This document shows, in pieces, positions 11,000 through 24,186 of a stretch of 64,000 bases of DNA. A model generated the notes under the pieces. That model was not told the DNA's origin, made no database searches, and saw only the letters and a program-made list of their open reading frames with translations. This stretch comes from Aristolochia californica. Its lineage: Eukaryota; Streptophyta; Magnoliopsida; Piperales; Aristolochiaceae. The stretch lies in assembly GCA_029961685.1 (NCBI GenBank), contig JARWKL010000007.1:4174708-4238707 (forward strand). The letters run 5' to 3'. A program made the position numbers and the translations under genes. The stretch's first letter is position 1. The number at the start of each line of letters is the position of its first letter.

Positions 11000-13940
11000 T
11001 GAGAGGGAGAAGATAGAGGGAAAAAATTTTGAAAGAGGAAAGCCGAGAAGGGATAAGAGAGCGGGAGACGGAGAAGGGAGAAGAAGCCGAGAGGGAAAAA
11101 AAATTCGGGAGAGGAACGTCGAGAGGGAGAATAGAGCGCTTTTGGTCCGGGGAGGCAAAGGCGCGTCCCACGTGAGGCTTCAAGCGAAAGATTTGGAAAA
11201 CCGGGCTGAAACCCAATTCCTCTGTTTTAGCTTGGGTAGATGATCTACTGTTTTCAAATGAGCGCCAGCATCATTCACCACTAACCGCGTAATCGAATGA
11301 ACTATGTAATATACGTCATTTTAACTTCATTGTTAACTAACCGCCCCCCCCCCCCCCCAAAAGTAATCTCATTTTCATTTGTTATAATGATGATACCTAA
11401 AATTGTATTTGTGAATCCTAGGTCTTTCATGTCAAAATTATCACTTAAGTATTGCTTGATTTCAATAATTTTGACATGTTCATTACCAAAGTCAAAATTT
11501 TATCTACATAAAGACATAAGATAATAAAAGATCGACCAAAATATTTTCCTTTACACATTTATCAACATAACATTTTCTAAAACCATAAGATATTACATAT
11601 TTATTCACATATATTGTGCATAAACCCTTACTTAATTAGTTAGTTAATTTACTGATTTTGGGATTAGTTTAAAATTTTCAATTTAATGTAATTACTAATT
11701 GATTAATTTAATAATTACTTATTAATTGTGATTAATAAATAAAAAACTCGATGAAGTCGAATTATGTAATTAAATTATATTAATCAACCAAACAACCCAT
11801 TTAATGTAATAAATAATTATTTAATTGAATTAATAAAAGTTAGCTAATAAGTATTTAATAATTAATTACCCAACCATTTTTTCTAACTTAATAAAAAATT
11901 GTAATTACTTAAATAAATTATTTAAGAGGACCATAAGTTTGAAAAGAAAACAGTCAACTGATATTTAAGTAAACATCTTCCATGAGAAAATTTCCCCTAA
12001 GATTCAACCTTTTTCCCATCATCTTCCCAATGCCATTACCTCCAAATTAGCCTCAACCAAGAATAGGATACATGTATTTCACAAATAGGGGACAACAGAT
12101 GTACCTAGTGCCTATATATTATCGTTAATATTGTGCAATGGATAGTTACAATTAAACAAAACAGCTAGCTATTTGTTTGAAATTAATTGAAGTCATCATC
12201 ATAACAATCTTTTGGTTTCAATCGATCATTACAATATGAAAGATCGAGACTCAGGTTTGTTGGACACCCAAGTCGGGTATTGACCATGCTAAACTATAAT
12301 AAAAAAATTTTGAATAAGTATTTGACAATTGATATTATAATACTTTCAACGTAAAGACAATTTTTCAAGACAATTTTGTATTTGAAATTTTATTTTATTA
12401 AAATTTTATTAGATAAATTTTGTATTTGAAATAATGTATGAGATTAATTATTAAATTTTATTTATTCTAATGGCACTAACAACTCCATTTAATTTTCCTT
12501 AGAATTTCTTCGTTTAAAAATCACGATCGGAATTTGCAGGAACAAAGTGAAGTAGGCCCACCCGTCGTATTCTTAGAGATGGGGCCTACAGGAAGCGAGC
12601 AGGACGCGTGTAAACCGCAGTAAAAATCGGGGAAAGGGAGTCGTGACTGTCGCATCGAGGTTGAATCTTATGGACGCGACGGGAATGGAATCCTATGAAG
12701 TTCGCCGTCGCAGTGTCGAGTGGGGACCACGACGTCCCCATTCCGGCATGTTACCCGCCCAATTTTTCTTTTTTAATTTTTAAGATTTTTATATCTCCAA
12801 AATCTAGGGCCCAATGTCAACAGTTCATAAAGTCCAAATGGTCTGGGCTGCATGAATGTGTGTTCTATGGGACTAAGCCCATGATACTCGAAGGGACTAA
12901 CTACACAAATGGCCACCCAAAAACACCTAAAAAACCCTTAGAAAAAAGAAAGAAATTTCTTATATACTTGGAAAATAAAAATGAAAAGAAAATTAGTAAT
13001 ATTTTTAAATTTTGACTATTAAAATTTTCTCTCAAATATCTATTTCTTTTATTTTCTCCCAAAATTCCATCAAAATTTTGGAAGAACGTTTATTAACTAA
13101 GAGAGATAGAAAAATATCTCTCTCCCATTTTTTTTTCTTTCTTTGTGTGGGTTCCAAACAAGCCATTTCTCTCTGATTTTCTTTTCTCTCTATGATTCCT
13201 TGCTCTCAAACAACAAAAAATAACTCTCTCCGTTTCTTTTCTTTTTTGTGGATTCCAAAGAGTTATGAGAACATTGAATTAACTATGCCCATGATCTGAT
13301 TTTAACAAGCATTACTAACCCATTTCTGTGGAGATAGATGCATCCAAATGAGTGGTCCCATCCTCTAACCAATGGCCGGGTAGGTGAGGTACAAAGAAAT
13401 CTGCCTGGTTAGTCAGGTTGGTACAAACTCTGATATTGCTCCATAAACTTGACTCAGGACTCAGATACTCATCCCACAGAGAGAATTGAAACTGTCACAG
13501 TTTCAAACCACGAGATCCATTAATTGAATGCACAATCCTGCTTTCCTTCCACCAACTAACACCCTCTATGCTCCAGACAGTGACAGGGAATCAAAGAAAC
13601 TCACATGGCCACCTTGTTCCATTTTCCATCAATTCAGTCCCTTCATTGGCTACCAAGTTTTATCACAGTTAACCCATTTCACCATACAATTAAGAACTCA
13701 CCATCAAGAAGTCCTGTCCAATGTTCCCCTCTTTGCCCAAGTTGGCACCACCGTGACTCATACCGCCAATCCATCACCGTCTCAGGTAACCCTGTGCACC
13801 AGAAAAAATTCCTCAAGTTGGTCATTTCACTTTGAGTTACAAGTGCAGTAACACTGTAACAGAGGTTGGATCAGACGGTTCAAAGGTGAGTGGTCCCAAA
13901 CTTGGACTGATCATGGAGTTACTTGAAGACTTACCCTACT
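11000..13940. other. gene-poor region with repeats
   Basis: Includes a charged low-complexity frame at 10965-11243, a 17-base C run near 11343, and very AT-rich DNA to about 12500. A GC-richer patch at 12530-12760 has no coding exon. 12930-13265 contains words of the purine-rich repeat also seen at 880 and 18480. No gene is supported. Confidence 0.4.
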
Positions 13941-13944
13941 GATT

Positions 13945-14590
13945 CTCGCAGCAAGAAACATACCAGGGAGCTGAGGAATTAAACCCAAAGAAAGAGCTCT
14001 TAACATAGTAATTTTAACAAACATGTAGCAGGAAGAAACAATGGACAAGCACAATAAAATGAAAACATACCAGGGACACTGGAGAATCAACCCAAAGAAA
14101 GAGCTTTTAACTGAGTAGTTTTAACAAACATGTAGCAGGAAGAAACAATGGACAAGCACAATAAATGAAAACATACAGGGGACACTGGGGAATCAACCCA
14201 AAGAAAGAGCTTTTAACTGAGTAATTTTAACAAACATGTAGCAGGAAGAAACAATGGACAAGCACAATAAATGAAAACATACAGGGGACGCTGGGGAATC
14301 AACCCAAAGAAAGAGCTTTTAACTGAGTAATTTTGACAAACATGTAGCAGGAAGAAACAATGGACAAGCACAATAAATGAAAACATACCAGGGACACAGG
14401 GGAATCAACCCAAAGAAAGAGCTTTTAACTGAGTAATTTTAACAAACATGTAGCAGGAAGAAACAATGGGCAAGCACAATAAATGAAAACATACCAGGGA
14501 CACGGGAATCAACCCAAAGAAAGATCTTTTAACTGAGTAATTTTAACATACATGTAGCAGGAAGAAACAATGGACAAGCACAATAAATGA
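13945..14590. repeat. minisatellite, six copies of a 106-bp unit
   Basis: The unit contains 'accagggacactggggaatc', 'aacccaaagaaagagctttt' and 'tagcaggaagaaacaatgga'. The marker 'atgg' of the last word lies at 14041, 14148, 14254, 14360, 14466 and 14570, so periods are 107, 106, 106, 106 and 104 bp. Copies 2-5 are nearly identical while the first is more diverged. No open frame runs through it. Confidence 0.95.
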
Positions 14591-14599
14591 ATGTCAAAC

Positions 14600-15900
14600 A
14601 GGTATTAAATGGTGGGCATGTGGGGCTGAAACCTTCTCAACTGCCTCTTCCTCTTTGAATGTTGGGTTATGGGACATAATGTTGTACACCCTGGTTAACT
14701 CCTTCCCCAAGTGTAACTTGCTTTAGGGTTCCCTCCCCTTGTTTCTCTCTCTGATCTTTGTACCGGCCACCCTTGTGCTTTCGTACATGAACTTCATAAC
14801 AGAACAGTAATAAAGATAACAGCACTGATGTTTTCAGTCCCTTTCAAAAGTCATTTCTATTTTCACAAAATCGCTCTAGCTATTCACAGAAGAACAATTG
14901 CCACTGTACTCTTGTTCTTTTTGCATTAAATTGAACATTTTTTTTTATGGTTGTAGAGAACAAATAATAAAAATCAGAAAAGATTTTTGAACATGGAAAT
15001 AACCTCAAAACACTAGAAATAACCAAGTCTCCGTAACTCTATTTGCATCTATAAAAACATGGAAAGCTGCCACTGTCCTCCCAGCAGTGTTTCTCTTGCA
15101 GCAGTTTCCAAGAAAACACAAGCTTCAAGGTGGCCAAGAGAACTTACTCAATATATCTTTCCTGGCGTGCAGTGGATAGTTCTATGCTCTGTAACTTTCT
15201 GTGGAATTCGCAGAGCGAGCCAGACATGATCTGTTCAAAAGACACCCTTTCTGCATCAGTTCAGTCTGTCTTATAAGATCCAAGGAAGCTGAGTTTTGTC
15301 AGACTTCATTTGTCGCTTTCCTTTCTTCTCTTGGCGCATCCAACCCAGTATGCGTTTTTTCACAACAAGGGCGATTAGTCTGGCCTGAACTTTAAATAAT
15401 TAGGTGTGACTGGGTGCATCAACCAGAGCCAGATGTGAAGCCAAAGCCAGTTGAGGGAATCAGTAATACGGCAATAGCATAGCAATGTCAACTGATAAGA
15501 TTGATATTTGAGGGACCCGTTGTGCCATCATAAGAACAAGAATGACTAAAAATGATTTTATTGAAAGAAAATCTCTTTCATTGGGTTTCATGTGTTTATG
15601 TCTTTTTCGTTTATTTTTTTTCTATTGTTTCCTATTCGACCAACAGGAAACTCATTGTTTTTTAGCTTTTTATTTTTATTTTTAAATAAGAAGAATTGGT
15701 GTGCAATTTTTTATATCCCCTAAAACTGGCATAAATAAACACCAAAAATTTGTAAAACTAGAAATTTTCTTTTGTATTTTTTAATGATTTTTTTATTAGC
15801 ACAACAAACCCTTAGTAAAATAGTATGATAACAATGATTTTTGTTATAAATATTTGAAGGAATTGGTAGAAATCTAAGGTCCTTTTAGTGCCATTTCCAG
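14600..15900. other. non-coding region beside the minisatellite
   Basis: Moderate GC content at 14590-15440 with possible transcript-like character (a CT-rich stretch, AATAAA near 14809), but no frame over 65 codons looks like a protein on either strand. From 15540 onward the sequence becomes AT-rich. A non-coding transcript cannot be excluded. Confidence 0.3.
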
Positions 15901-15914
15901 GAAAAGTAAGAAAA

Positions 15915-16145
15915 CTTTTCTAGGTAAAAATGTGTTTCCTTTGTACATTAGTGCCCCACTTTTCTAGGTAACTCATATCTACTAGAAAAACATTACCTAG
16001 AAAATCATTCAATTATCCAAGAAAAGCCTTTCCAAGTAGAAATGTGTTTCCTGGATTCATTAGTGCCCCATTTTTTTAGGAAACGCATATCTACCTGATA
16101 ACCTTATCAAGAAAATCATTTGATTTTCCAGGTAATGTTTTCCAG
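15915..16145. repeat. 112-bp tandem duplication, MITE-like
   Basis: Two diverged copies containing 'aaatgtgtttcc', 'attagtgcccca', 'taggtaactcatatctac' and 'aaaatcatt' with a 112-bp period. Mirror-related words (CTAGGTAA / TTACCTAG) inside suggest a hairpin-forming element. Confidence 0.55.
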
Positions 16146-16156
16146 TCATTAGACCC

Positions 16157-16292
16157 ATGAAATCTCCTACCTCGAAAAACATCAAGCTCCAATTTGTTCG
16201 ACACCTAATTCATATTTGCAAAGCCGCTTCCTCTCCGGATTTCTCCATGATGCTCCCTCCACTTCTCAGTGCTCTCTTTGGTCCTCGATCAG
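16157..16292 (+). pseudogene. orphan first-exon-like fragment
   Basis: An ATG opens a 45-codon frame ending at a GT donor (GTAATAC). The frame includes NIKLQFVRHLIHICKAASS and MMLPPLLSALFGPRSG, is less AT-rich than its flanks, and has protein-like composition. No in-phase second exon was found in the next 4 kb, and it abuts the MITE-like repeat at 15915-16145. It may be a captured exon or the remains of a gene. The family is not recognised. Confidence 0.3.
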
Positions 16293-16299
16293 GTAATAC

Positions 16300-19200
16300 T
16301 CTCTCCCTCTCCTTCGTCTCCTCTCCCTCTCCCTCTCCCTCTCCCTCTCATCTCCACCGGTTTCCCCCCTCTTTTGTGATCTTCATCATCCCCTCTCATT
16401 TCGTTCCTTCCCTCTCTCTCCTCCAATTTCCTCACTCCTTTTTGGTTTGTTGCTTCATTTTGTTTAATTCATGATCTTGTGCGATTTTTTTTGCTTCATT
16501 CTACTCATTGTCGAAGATATGTGACAACTCTTTCTCAATGGAATGTGTTTGAGATAGTCCTCAACAAAAGAAGGGAGCTCCTTGTTATTATTACTAGTTG
16601 TTGCTTCTTCCAAATTGCGAATTGGTTCATTTGGTTCTTGATCTCCAAGGACCCTCTATTTGTTAATACCATTGTGTATTGTTTTTGGTACTACTATCTC
16701 CTCACTTTTCTTTTTAGAAATCTTTTAATTTATGATTTATATTAATTATACAAAACTCATTTCGTTGAATTATGCTTTGTGGTTCATTTTTGAATTATGC
16801 ACGTGTGTTTGTTCGAAGAGAACGCTTGTAGTTAGGTTTTGTGGATAATTTCTGGTGATTTTCATCTTTTGAAAATGGTTTTTGGTTAATGGATATTTCA
16901 TTTCTTCTTTTCTTTAACTTAGCGGAGTTTCTCTTCGTCATAGTGGAAACGAGTAAGCTCTGGGTGCCTAGGAATCCTAAGACCTAAATATTCTAGGTTT
17001 TGCTTCATGAAGATGGACTTAAATTTGAGGGTGGTGTTTGAATATCCACATTGGGTTATGTAATTTCAGGATGGACTTAAATTTTCTCTGTGTTTGACTT
17101 AAATTTCACGAGGATAGACATAATTTCTTTGTTTCATTCTATAATTTAATGGTGACGAGGATTTTCAAGGAATACCCATACTGGTTGAATTTGGATTTGG
17201 GGCAATTATCATATTTAGCTAGAGGTTTTCAACTTTGTAGCATAAATAAAAATTTAATTTCTCTCTAAAATTTTAGAATAGTAGTGATGCAACCTATATG
17301 GAGAATATCAAAGCAGTAAGGTTTTTGAAAAATGAAGTTTTCTTGTCTCTTCTATCTAAAAATAAAGAGGCTTGATTTTGAAAGGAATTTCAATGTCCCT
17401 AAGTAACCTAATAATAAGGAGCAATGGGGCCTAACAGTCTAAAATTGGCATGAGCAATGAGCAATGTCATGAATAAGGATTTGAAAAAAGTAACCTAATA
17501 ATATTAGAACTAACAAAAGTAGAACTCAAGGAAGGCTATTAATTAAGACAATCTTTAGTCATATTAATGAGGATATATTTTGCTTTTGTATTGTTGTATA
17601 ATGAAAAAAAAATTACTTAGGGAATTGATCAAATTTTCCTTATTTTCTCTTTAATGTTTTTTTAATTAACACACCCTTTAATAATCTTCAATGATCTTAA
17701 AAATTATATTGGCTTAAAGTGATGTTGTCTAGATGATACATACAAGAGATCTAAGACAAAAGGAGTCAAGTTATGATTTGAATAGTTTAGGGGGTCAAGG
17801 GTGACAACTTTTTAGAAAAGTAAGGATCAAACAAGGTTTCAACTTGACTCTGAGTGATTTGAGTTGCAATATAGATAAAGCCATATAGATTTGTCCTGTA
17901 ACTTTACTCCCCTAAGGAGGGTCAAATTTGGTTGGTATCAATGAACTTGAAATTCATGAGCTCATTTGGTCTTGAAGGCTTGACCTCACTTAATGGAATT
18001 TAATGAACCATAGCTTGACTAAGTATATATCAAGCCAGAGTTTCTTTTGGTTGAAGTCAAAATTGATTAATAAGATTGAGTATGTACAAGATTGATTATT
18101 GTTGCCCAACATCAATTGAATTGCTACAGATAGAAATTAACCTAGCAAAAATTAAATTGCCTTTTTTGTAACACAAAGTAAACAATATTTTACACTTAAT
18201 TTTTGTGGTTCCCACATACACACACATACGTACATGCACAAAGTATAAATGACATTGAGGTATGAAATGCCACAAGTGACAAGTGAAATGTTACATGCCT
18301 TAGAGGAAAAGAACGATTGAAATGATACTTATCTTATGTCTAAAGATGGATGAAGAAACTTGTTGGTAGACCCTACTATTCTAGTTTAACATACTAATTC
18401 TAGTATTCCGATTCAAATAAATTTACTATGTAGGTTTTAATTTAAATGGGAAAATCCACATTTGCCTTTAGGCTGTGTTTGTAACACAGAAAAAGGAGAG
18501 AAAAAAAAAAGAAAAAAAAAAAGAGGTTTTTTTTTCTCTTGTTTGGATGCCCGTGGGAAATGAGAGAGAAAATGGAAGGAAGAAAAATATAGTTTTTGTT
18601 TGGATATAAGTGAGAAATGAAAAAGAAAATAAAATTAATAATATTTTAAAATTTTGACGATTAAAAATTTCTCTCAGGTTTTCATAGAGATTTTTTCTCT
18701 TATTTTTTTCTTCAAGTGATTATCTGCTGGCAAATAAAAAAAAACATTAATAAAGGAATATAACGAGGAACTGACCATTTTATTGTAACAAGTCAAAGCT
18801 GCATAGGATTCTGATGAATTCCACCAAATACCCACATTTCTTAACTTTCAAGAAAGTTATTTCCTCCGCTACCCCAAAAGTACCAAACCTAACTGAACGA
18901 ATTCCCCAAGGGTCCCACCCATCTTCCCCACCCCCAAGGCTTCCAACTTCTACACATAAAAAATTCAACCCAAGAAGATCTTTCGTAATCCGCGCCCATG
19001 CACATCATCCCCACCTACGCAGGTCAAATCGCCCGAAAGAAACCCTTGTTTCTTTTTCTTTTTCTTCTCTTTCCCAAAAGCCCTGAATAGAACCAACAAG
19101 AGAAAATAGAGAACAAAAAAAAAAAACTCACTTTCACTTATTAATTCCCTTCTCATTTCTCTCCCATTTTTCCAAAAAATCTGAATCGGGATCGGCAAAC

Positions 19201-20180
19201 CCACCGGAGGCGCACACACACGCTAATTCATGGAAATCATCATAATCCGTCTGGGAATCAGAGATCAGAAGGCCAAATCAGGTCATTTAGTGGCTAATTG
19301 AGCTTGGAATAAGGGAACGGAGTAAAAAACTGTGAAAGCAATGTCAATGGCAGATTTTCAATACATGCAACATTCCCTCGTAAACAAATCAGGAAAAGGA
19401 AGCTCAAACCGAGCTTTGATTTCATAACATGAGGCGCGCACCAGATCCGAAGCCAATTAAGAAAGCCAGACACCCCCCTCAACCACGTGCACTTCTCGTT
19501 TTTCAATTTCCTCTTCTTTTCCTACGCTCCGTGCATGTGGGACCCGCCTGTATGGAGTCACTTCTAGAAGCTGGACCACCATCCGCTTAGTTTCTAATGG
19601 TGTATATGCGGCTGAATTCTGCAAAAGAGAAAAGAAAATAATCAATGGGTCCCAACGATATAAGTACAAGGATGTGGGACCAGGAAACCCAGCTACCCTC
19701 GATAGTGATTGATCTTGATTGTGAACGAATAAGGTGGTCCCATGGGCCACAAAACGACGTCTCTTGGGTCCTGATCAGTTTACATCGCATGAGCTAGTGA
19801 TGAGGTCAAGTTGATTTCGACTGCCTTTTGATTGCCACATACACTGAAATTCTCGGTGTAAATGACACCCACGAGCTTCTGATCTTTTGAGCTTTCTGGT
19901 TGATAAAGGAAGAAACTGTCTTACGTTCTGCTTGATGGGAGAAATGAAACATCTCGTTACCAGTTGCTGATGAGTAAGTGAGAGAACGGCGAAGAAAAAT
20001 CGGCATTTTCAGGGTTACCTTGCTCTTGTTTAATGCTTTTTATCTGTATTATGATGTTAGCCATTTCCTCTGGCAACAAATTGAAGAGTGAAAATAGAAG
20101 AGAAAAAGGGTAAAATTCAAAAGAAAAACTGACTGGAATGTAGAAGAAAAAACGGACGCAGATACCGAAAATCAACAAAT
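16300..20180. other. gene-poor region between orphan exon and KRP
   Basis: A (CTCTCC)n-like tract lies at 16318-16350. Then comes AT-rich DNA with no credible gene to 18470. 18480-18720 is an A/G-rich repeat related to 880-1080. 18780-19800 has mixed composition and several short open frames on both strands, none recognised. Confidence 0.35.
18475..18720. repeat. purine-rich MITE-like repeat, 'GGCTGTGTTTG' end
   Basis: Begins with GGCTGTGTTTG, a word resembling PIF/Harbinger MITE ends, and continues with A/G-rich sequence and two 'gtttggat' words. Shares blocks with 880-1080 and 12930-13265. A matching right end was not located. Confidence 0.35.
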
Positions 20181-20363
20181 TAGGGCTAGAATTTTATTCA
20201 AACGTTCCTCCCAAGCAAGAGATTTGCAGAAAAGAAAGCTTATCCGTATATCATACAACAGACAGAGCTAGCTTCCTACGGAGAGACTGTACAGAAAATG
20301 GCAGAGAAAAATAATAGTAACGACAATAATTTCCCGAAACCTCCTTTCCTTCTTCCCGTTTTT

Positions 20364-21411
20364 TCATGTTAGCCTCACCCACTCGTATCGCCCTTCCAAC
20401 GGCACATCCTTCTTCACATCAAAATTATACCTACAAAATAGACAAGCAGCACATGTTAGGACGACAGTCTGTGAAAAGGCGCCGGAGAAGTTAAAACTGT
20501 TTTTGTTCTGTTTGCCTCTTACTTTTCTACAAATCGCTTGTGTTCGTGCCTTTCCGCTGCCGCGAAGAAATCCTCGATCTCCGCCTCCAGCGGCATCTTT
20601 GCAGCCGTTGGTTTCCGGCCGGAGTTCGAGTCGGACGGAGCTGTAGTCGAATCCAGATCGTCGTAGTCGGCTCGGAGGTTGCTCGACGGTGTTGTCTCTC
20701 TTCTACAAGGCCAAGATAAAAACAAGGAAGACAAAGATAAATAGCATGGAGAAGACTCAGAAACGTATTTGATATTTGACCTTGCTTTAATTTCAATTAA
20801 TGAAGGAAATATTCGCAAAAAACTGATAAAAAATAAATGTTCGAAGAGAGAAAGTAAGAAAACCTTTCTCCAGAATCCAAATCAATCGTGACCTCGAAGC
20901 CCTCCCCGGCCTGCAAAAACCGTAAAAAACGAACTCATTAAACTGAAATTCCAGAGAAAGGGAGAGAGTGCGTTGGTGTTATATAAACAAGACGGAGATC
21001 GTCCAATAAATGATAGCTTAAGATTGAATTTAAGAGTTTCAAGTTTTGGTTTCAGTTTGAATTTCAATTTCAATTTAAAAAGTAATAAGGTTTCACCTCA
21101 TGATCCTCGGATCTCAACCTCTCCAGCGTCTGGTCGCACGATCCGTTGCTGGAGCATCGAGAGGTCACGATCCGGTCGGCGCTAGGGCATCGATCCGCTG
21201 CCAGTCTCATGGAGCTCGGCGACTTTCGACAGGACACCGGCTTCTCCGGGGCCACCCTTCGACCGCGCAGCGGCAATTCAACGGCACCTGCGACCTTCCT
21301 CCGCTTCCCGCTCGCCGCCGCGAGCGCCAACGTCCGAGCCCGCGTCAACGGCCCTACCTCCATCACTGCAATATCTCCCATACCTTTGCATTTCCGCATG
21401 TATTTCCCCAT
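20364..21411 (-). CDS. KRP: KRP/ICK cyclin-dependent kinase inhibitor
   Basis: Four exons join in phase: 21411-21097, 20910-20864, 20702-20523, 20430-20364, giving 202 residues. The N-terminus MGKYMRKCKGMGDIAVMEVG and the nearby LTRARTLALAA are conserved KRP motifs. RETTPSSNLR (around 120-130) corresponds to the plant motif usually read as ESTPCS-like. The diagnostic C-terminal inhibitory region, residues about 157-202, contains EAEIEDFFAAAE, KRFVEKYNFDVKKDVPLEG and RYEWVRL, which bind the CDK and the D-type cyclin. KRPs act in the nucleus, block CDKA/CYCD kinase activity and slow G1-S entry or promote endoreduplication. Length agrees with Arabidopsis KRPs of about 190-220 residues. The N-terminus resembles the KRP6/KRP7 branch, but the exact orthologue cannot be decided here. 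The last intron splits codon K181, as its phase requires. Confidence 0.95.
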
Positions 21412-21449
21412 CTACCTCCTCCTCTCCCTCCCTCTGTATTCTTTCTCTC

Positions 21450-24140
21450 ACTAGAAATCTCTCTTTCTCACTGTTGGGCTTCTCTTCCTCACTCCTCTGG
21501 ATTTCTCCCCTCGCTAGCTGAAGGTGAAGGAGTGAAGACGAAAAAGGAGGGGGGCTTTTTAGAGGGGATAAAAGGCGACGAGAAAGAAATGATGAAGATC
21601 CAACGGTTCAGGTTTAACCTCATTTTTTTCCCCGTTGGAATTCCTGGATCTCGATTCCGTTAACGGAAAACGGGACGAGTCACGGCGCCGTTTAGGAAGA
21701 TGAGGTCGATCCGTTGGCCAATGATAAGAAAACACGTGGGTGCCTGCAGGCCGTCAGAGGTACCGGCACGAGCCGGGGGCGACCGGGTGTAGCCGGTCGT
21801 TCAAATTCCCGGATCGTGCGGGGTTGTTGTGTCCGGACACGGGAGTCCGTTTGGTAGGAAATCGGTCTGAGGCGTAATCATCGTGTGAGCGAGTGAGGTG
21901 ACCGTAATACCCTTACGCAAAATGACGAATTTGGACGGAGGAATCAAATCTCTTGAAATTCGGTTCCGACTTCAACTTCCACGATGCCAGAATTTGTACT
22001 TTTCGGATAAAAATTCCCTCTTCCTTTTCTATTCTTCGCCGTCCAAAAAATAAATTCTTTTTCTTTTTCTTTTTATATTTTTCCTTTTCGGATTCTCTGA
22101 GACCTGAAAATGAAGATAATAAATAGTTACAGAAAGAGTTATTCGGACGGCCGTGATCATCTCGGAGTTATACCCTACGAGATTCGTGAGAAAAAGTGTG
22201 GGGCCCGGGGATGGTTAAACGAGAAAGAAAAAGGATACGTGCATGGCATTAGACCAAGCGTTGTATCGTGTTTCTGCAACTTGTATGTGCCAGGGTGGTG
22301 GTCCCCACAAATGATTGATCAAAGTTCAATCGTGATCTTTTACACCGAAGACACGACAAGGTTTCATTAGGGTGGGCCCCTCTTCATAGACCCAATGACA
22401 TTCGCCCACGTAGGTCATTAAGTGAGATTGTGGAAAGGGTCCACCATCAGCCAGTTAATCAAAAGTGGGTCCCCCACATTTGATCCAAATTCCGCCCTCT
22501 GCGTGTACATATTCGTGTGGGATATATACATTGCACATCCTTGTTGTGGAAAGAGAGAATTGAGAGCAAAAGGGGGGTGACACTCCATGCTCCAATGAGT
22601 GGAAAAGCTACATAAAAGGTACTGTATAGGCCTCCCCTCTCAGAGTGAGTACTCCGGGGATGGGGGGCCCTATTTTGTGGAGGGCACAGAAAACAAGATC
22701 ACATATTGGCTTTATGAATATATTTTTTTATGGGTCTTACTATCCCAACAGCCAAAGGGTACCCTACAACTTTATTGGAAAGTGCTTTCTTTTCTGCAAA
22801 TTACTGTTTGCTTGTAAAACACAGAAGGCATCATGAAGAAGTTGTTGGAAGAACAAAAAAAATTTACCCTCTTATCATTTAGATTCTTCATAAAGCTGGT
22901 TCCTACCACTAACCTACTATTTTGCTTCTAAACTAAGAAAGACATGAAGGAGCCTCAACAAGCTTGTTTTCTTAAGGAAACAACTCTCATCTCCTGCCTG
23001 CACTTTCCAAAGTTTCAACTCTTTCATCAGCAAAAAGAGACAAGGGAGTGGGCATATGATTCACATCATCACTAATTTAGACTTGATCTTCTTCTGCTTC
23101 ATTCTCTTATTTATATATTTGTATGTAGGGGTGGTACTACGTCAAACTGTTCAAGCTTAGCTCGAAAAAAGTTCGACTCAGTTCATTTTTTACTTGAGTT
23201 TTACTCAAACTCAAAACTTGAAATAAGGTTTGCTAAGTATGACAAGTTTCAAACTTGACTTGTTAGTTCGTGAGCCGACTAGTTAGCATAGATTTTCTTA
23301 GGAAAATACCCTTTAATTGCTCTCGTCAATTCTCTCTTTAGTTGGTTGATAGTTGATTTTATTTACCTCAAACCTCAAAGATAATCGATAGTTCAACCCT
23401 TTTCCCTCAACACCTAATGTTGCTGTTTGCTAATGGAATAAACACTACTGATGGAGGTAGTTGCTCTTGCTTTTAGGTCTATTAAGTTGGTTATTATATA
23501 TTAGTTTGTTCCATTGTAAAGTCTTGGACTCCTCTATGATACCATACGAAACACGAATGCGACTCGGTGACCATACGAAAAATAATACATGATCCACGTA
23601 AAATCTTGCTAGTATCAAAATTTTCTTTTCATGGTTTGGTCACAAAAGGGTAGTGGTTCACATTTGGTGAGGCAGAATGAGTCTACCATGTCAAGTGCCA
23701 ACTAGTAACATGGGGCACTACTCATGCATGGTGCAACATAGAAGGGACGAATTGGAATCATTTGGGGAAAAAACGGGGAGTGAGACGAATGCGAGTGAGT
23801 GAACGAAAGAGATTCCAATCACCTCTCTGTTTTTTCTCTCTCTTTCGTAAAGTGCGAGATCAAAAGTTGTACACGGAAACCGACGTGTTTGTTACAAGAA
23901 AGTAATGTCACGTGGATGTGGGCCTCCGGTGCAGCCCATTGAAACACGAGCCAGATAGTGGGCCCATGTGTACTGTTCCACGTGAGAAAGGGCGCAATTT
24001 GACATGTTGTATGTTTCACCAAGGTGGGTGGCCTCCCGAGTGGGTTTTGAATTTTGTTCTCTTTTAGGGTGATAGAAAGTCTCATTCATATTAATGATAG
24101 CTTATTCTACTATATGCCTTTAATTATTATATTCCCTACA
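21450..24140. other. KRP upstream region and intergenic DNA
   Basis: 21420-21520 is the CT-rich leader/promoter of the minus-strand KRP gene. A GC-rich patch reaches about 21860. The rest has no supported gene. 23126-23290 carries the degenerate 'gctcgaaaaaagttcgac...gagccgact' type of repeat also seen at 31478-31700. Confidence 0.4.
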
Positions 24141-24147
24141 CTATTAT

Positions 24148-24186
24148 GCTTCTTTCTTTTTCTTTTTCTTTTTCTTTTTCTTTTTT
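24148..24186. repeat. (CTTTTT)n microsatellite
   Basis: About six tandem CTTTTT units. Confidence 0.85.

Noticed and set aside
10965..11243. 92-codon charged frame
   Set aside because: Low-complexity GAGA-rich sequence; both strands are open, as expected from composition alone.
13528..13851. 107-codon plus-strand frame
   Set aside because: Two overlapping plus frames are open here and neither resembles a protein family; no splice context or promoter was evident.
21100..21663. 187-codon plus-strand frame over KRP exon 1
   Set aside because: Antisense shadow of the GC-rich KRP exon; the minus-strand frame carries the family motifs.
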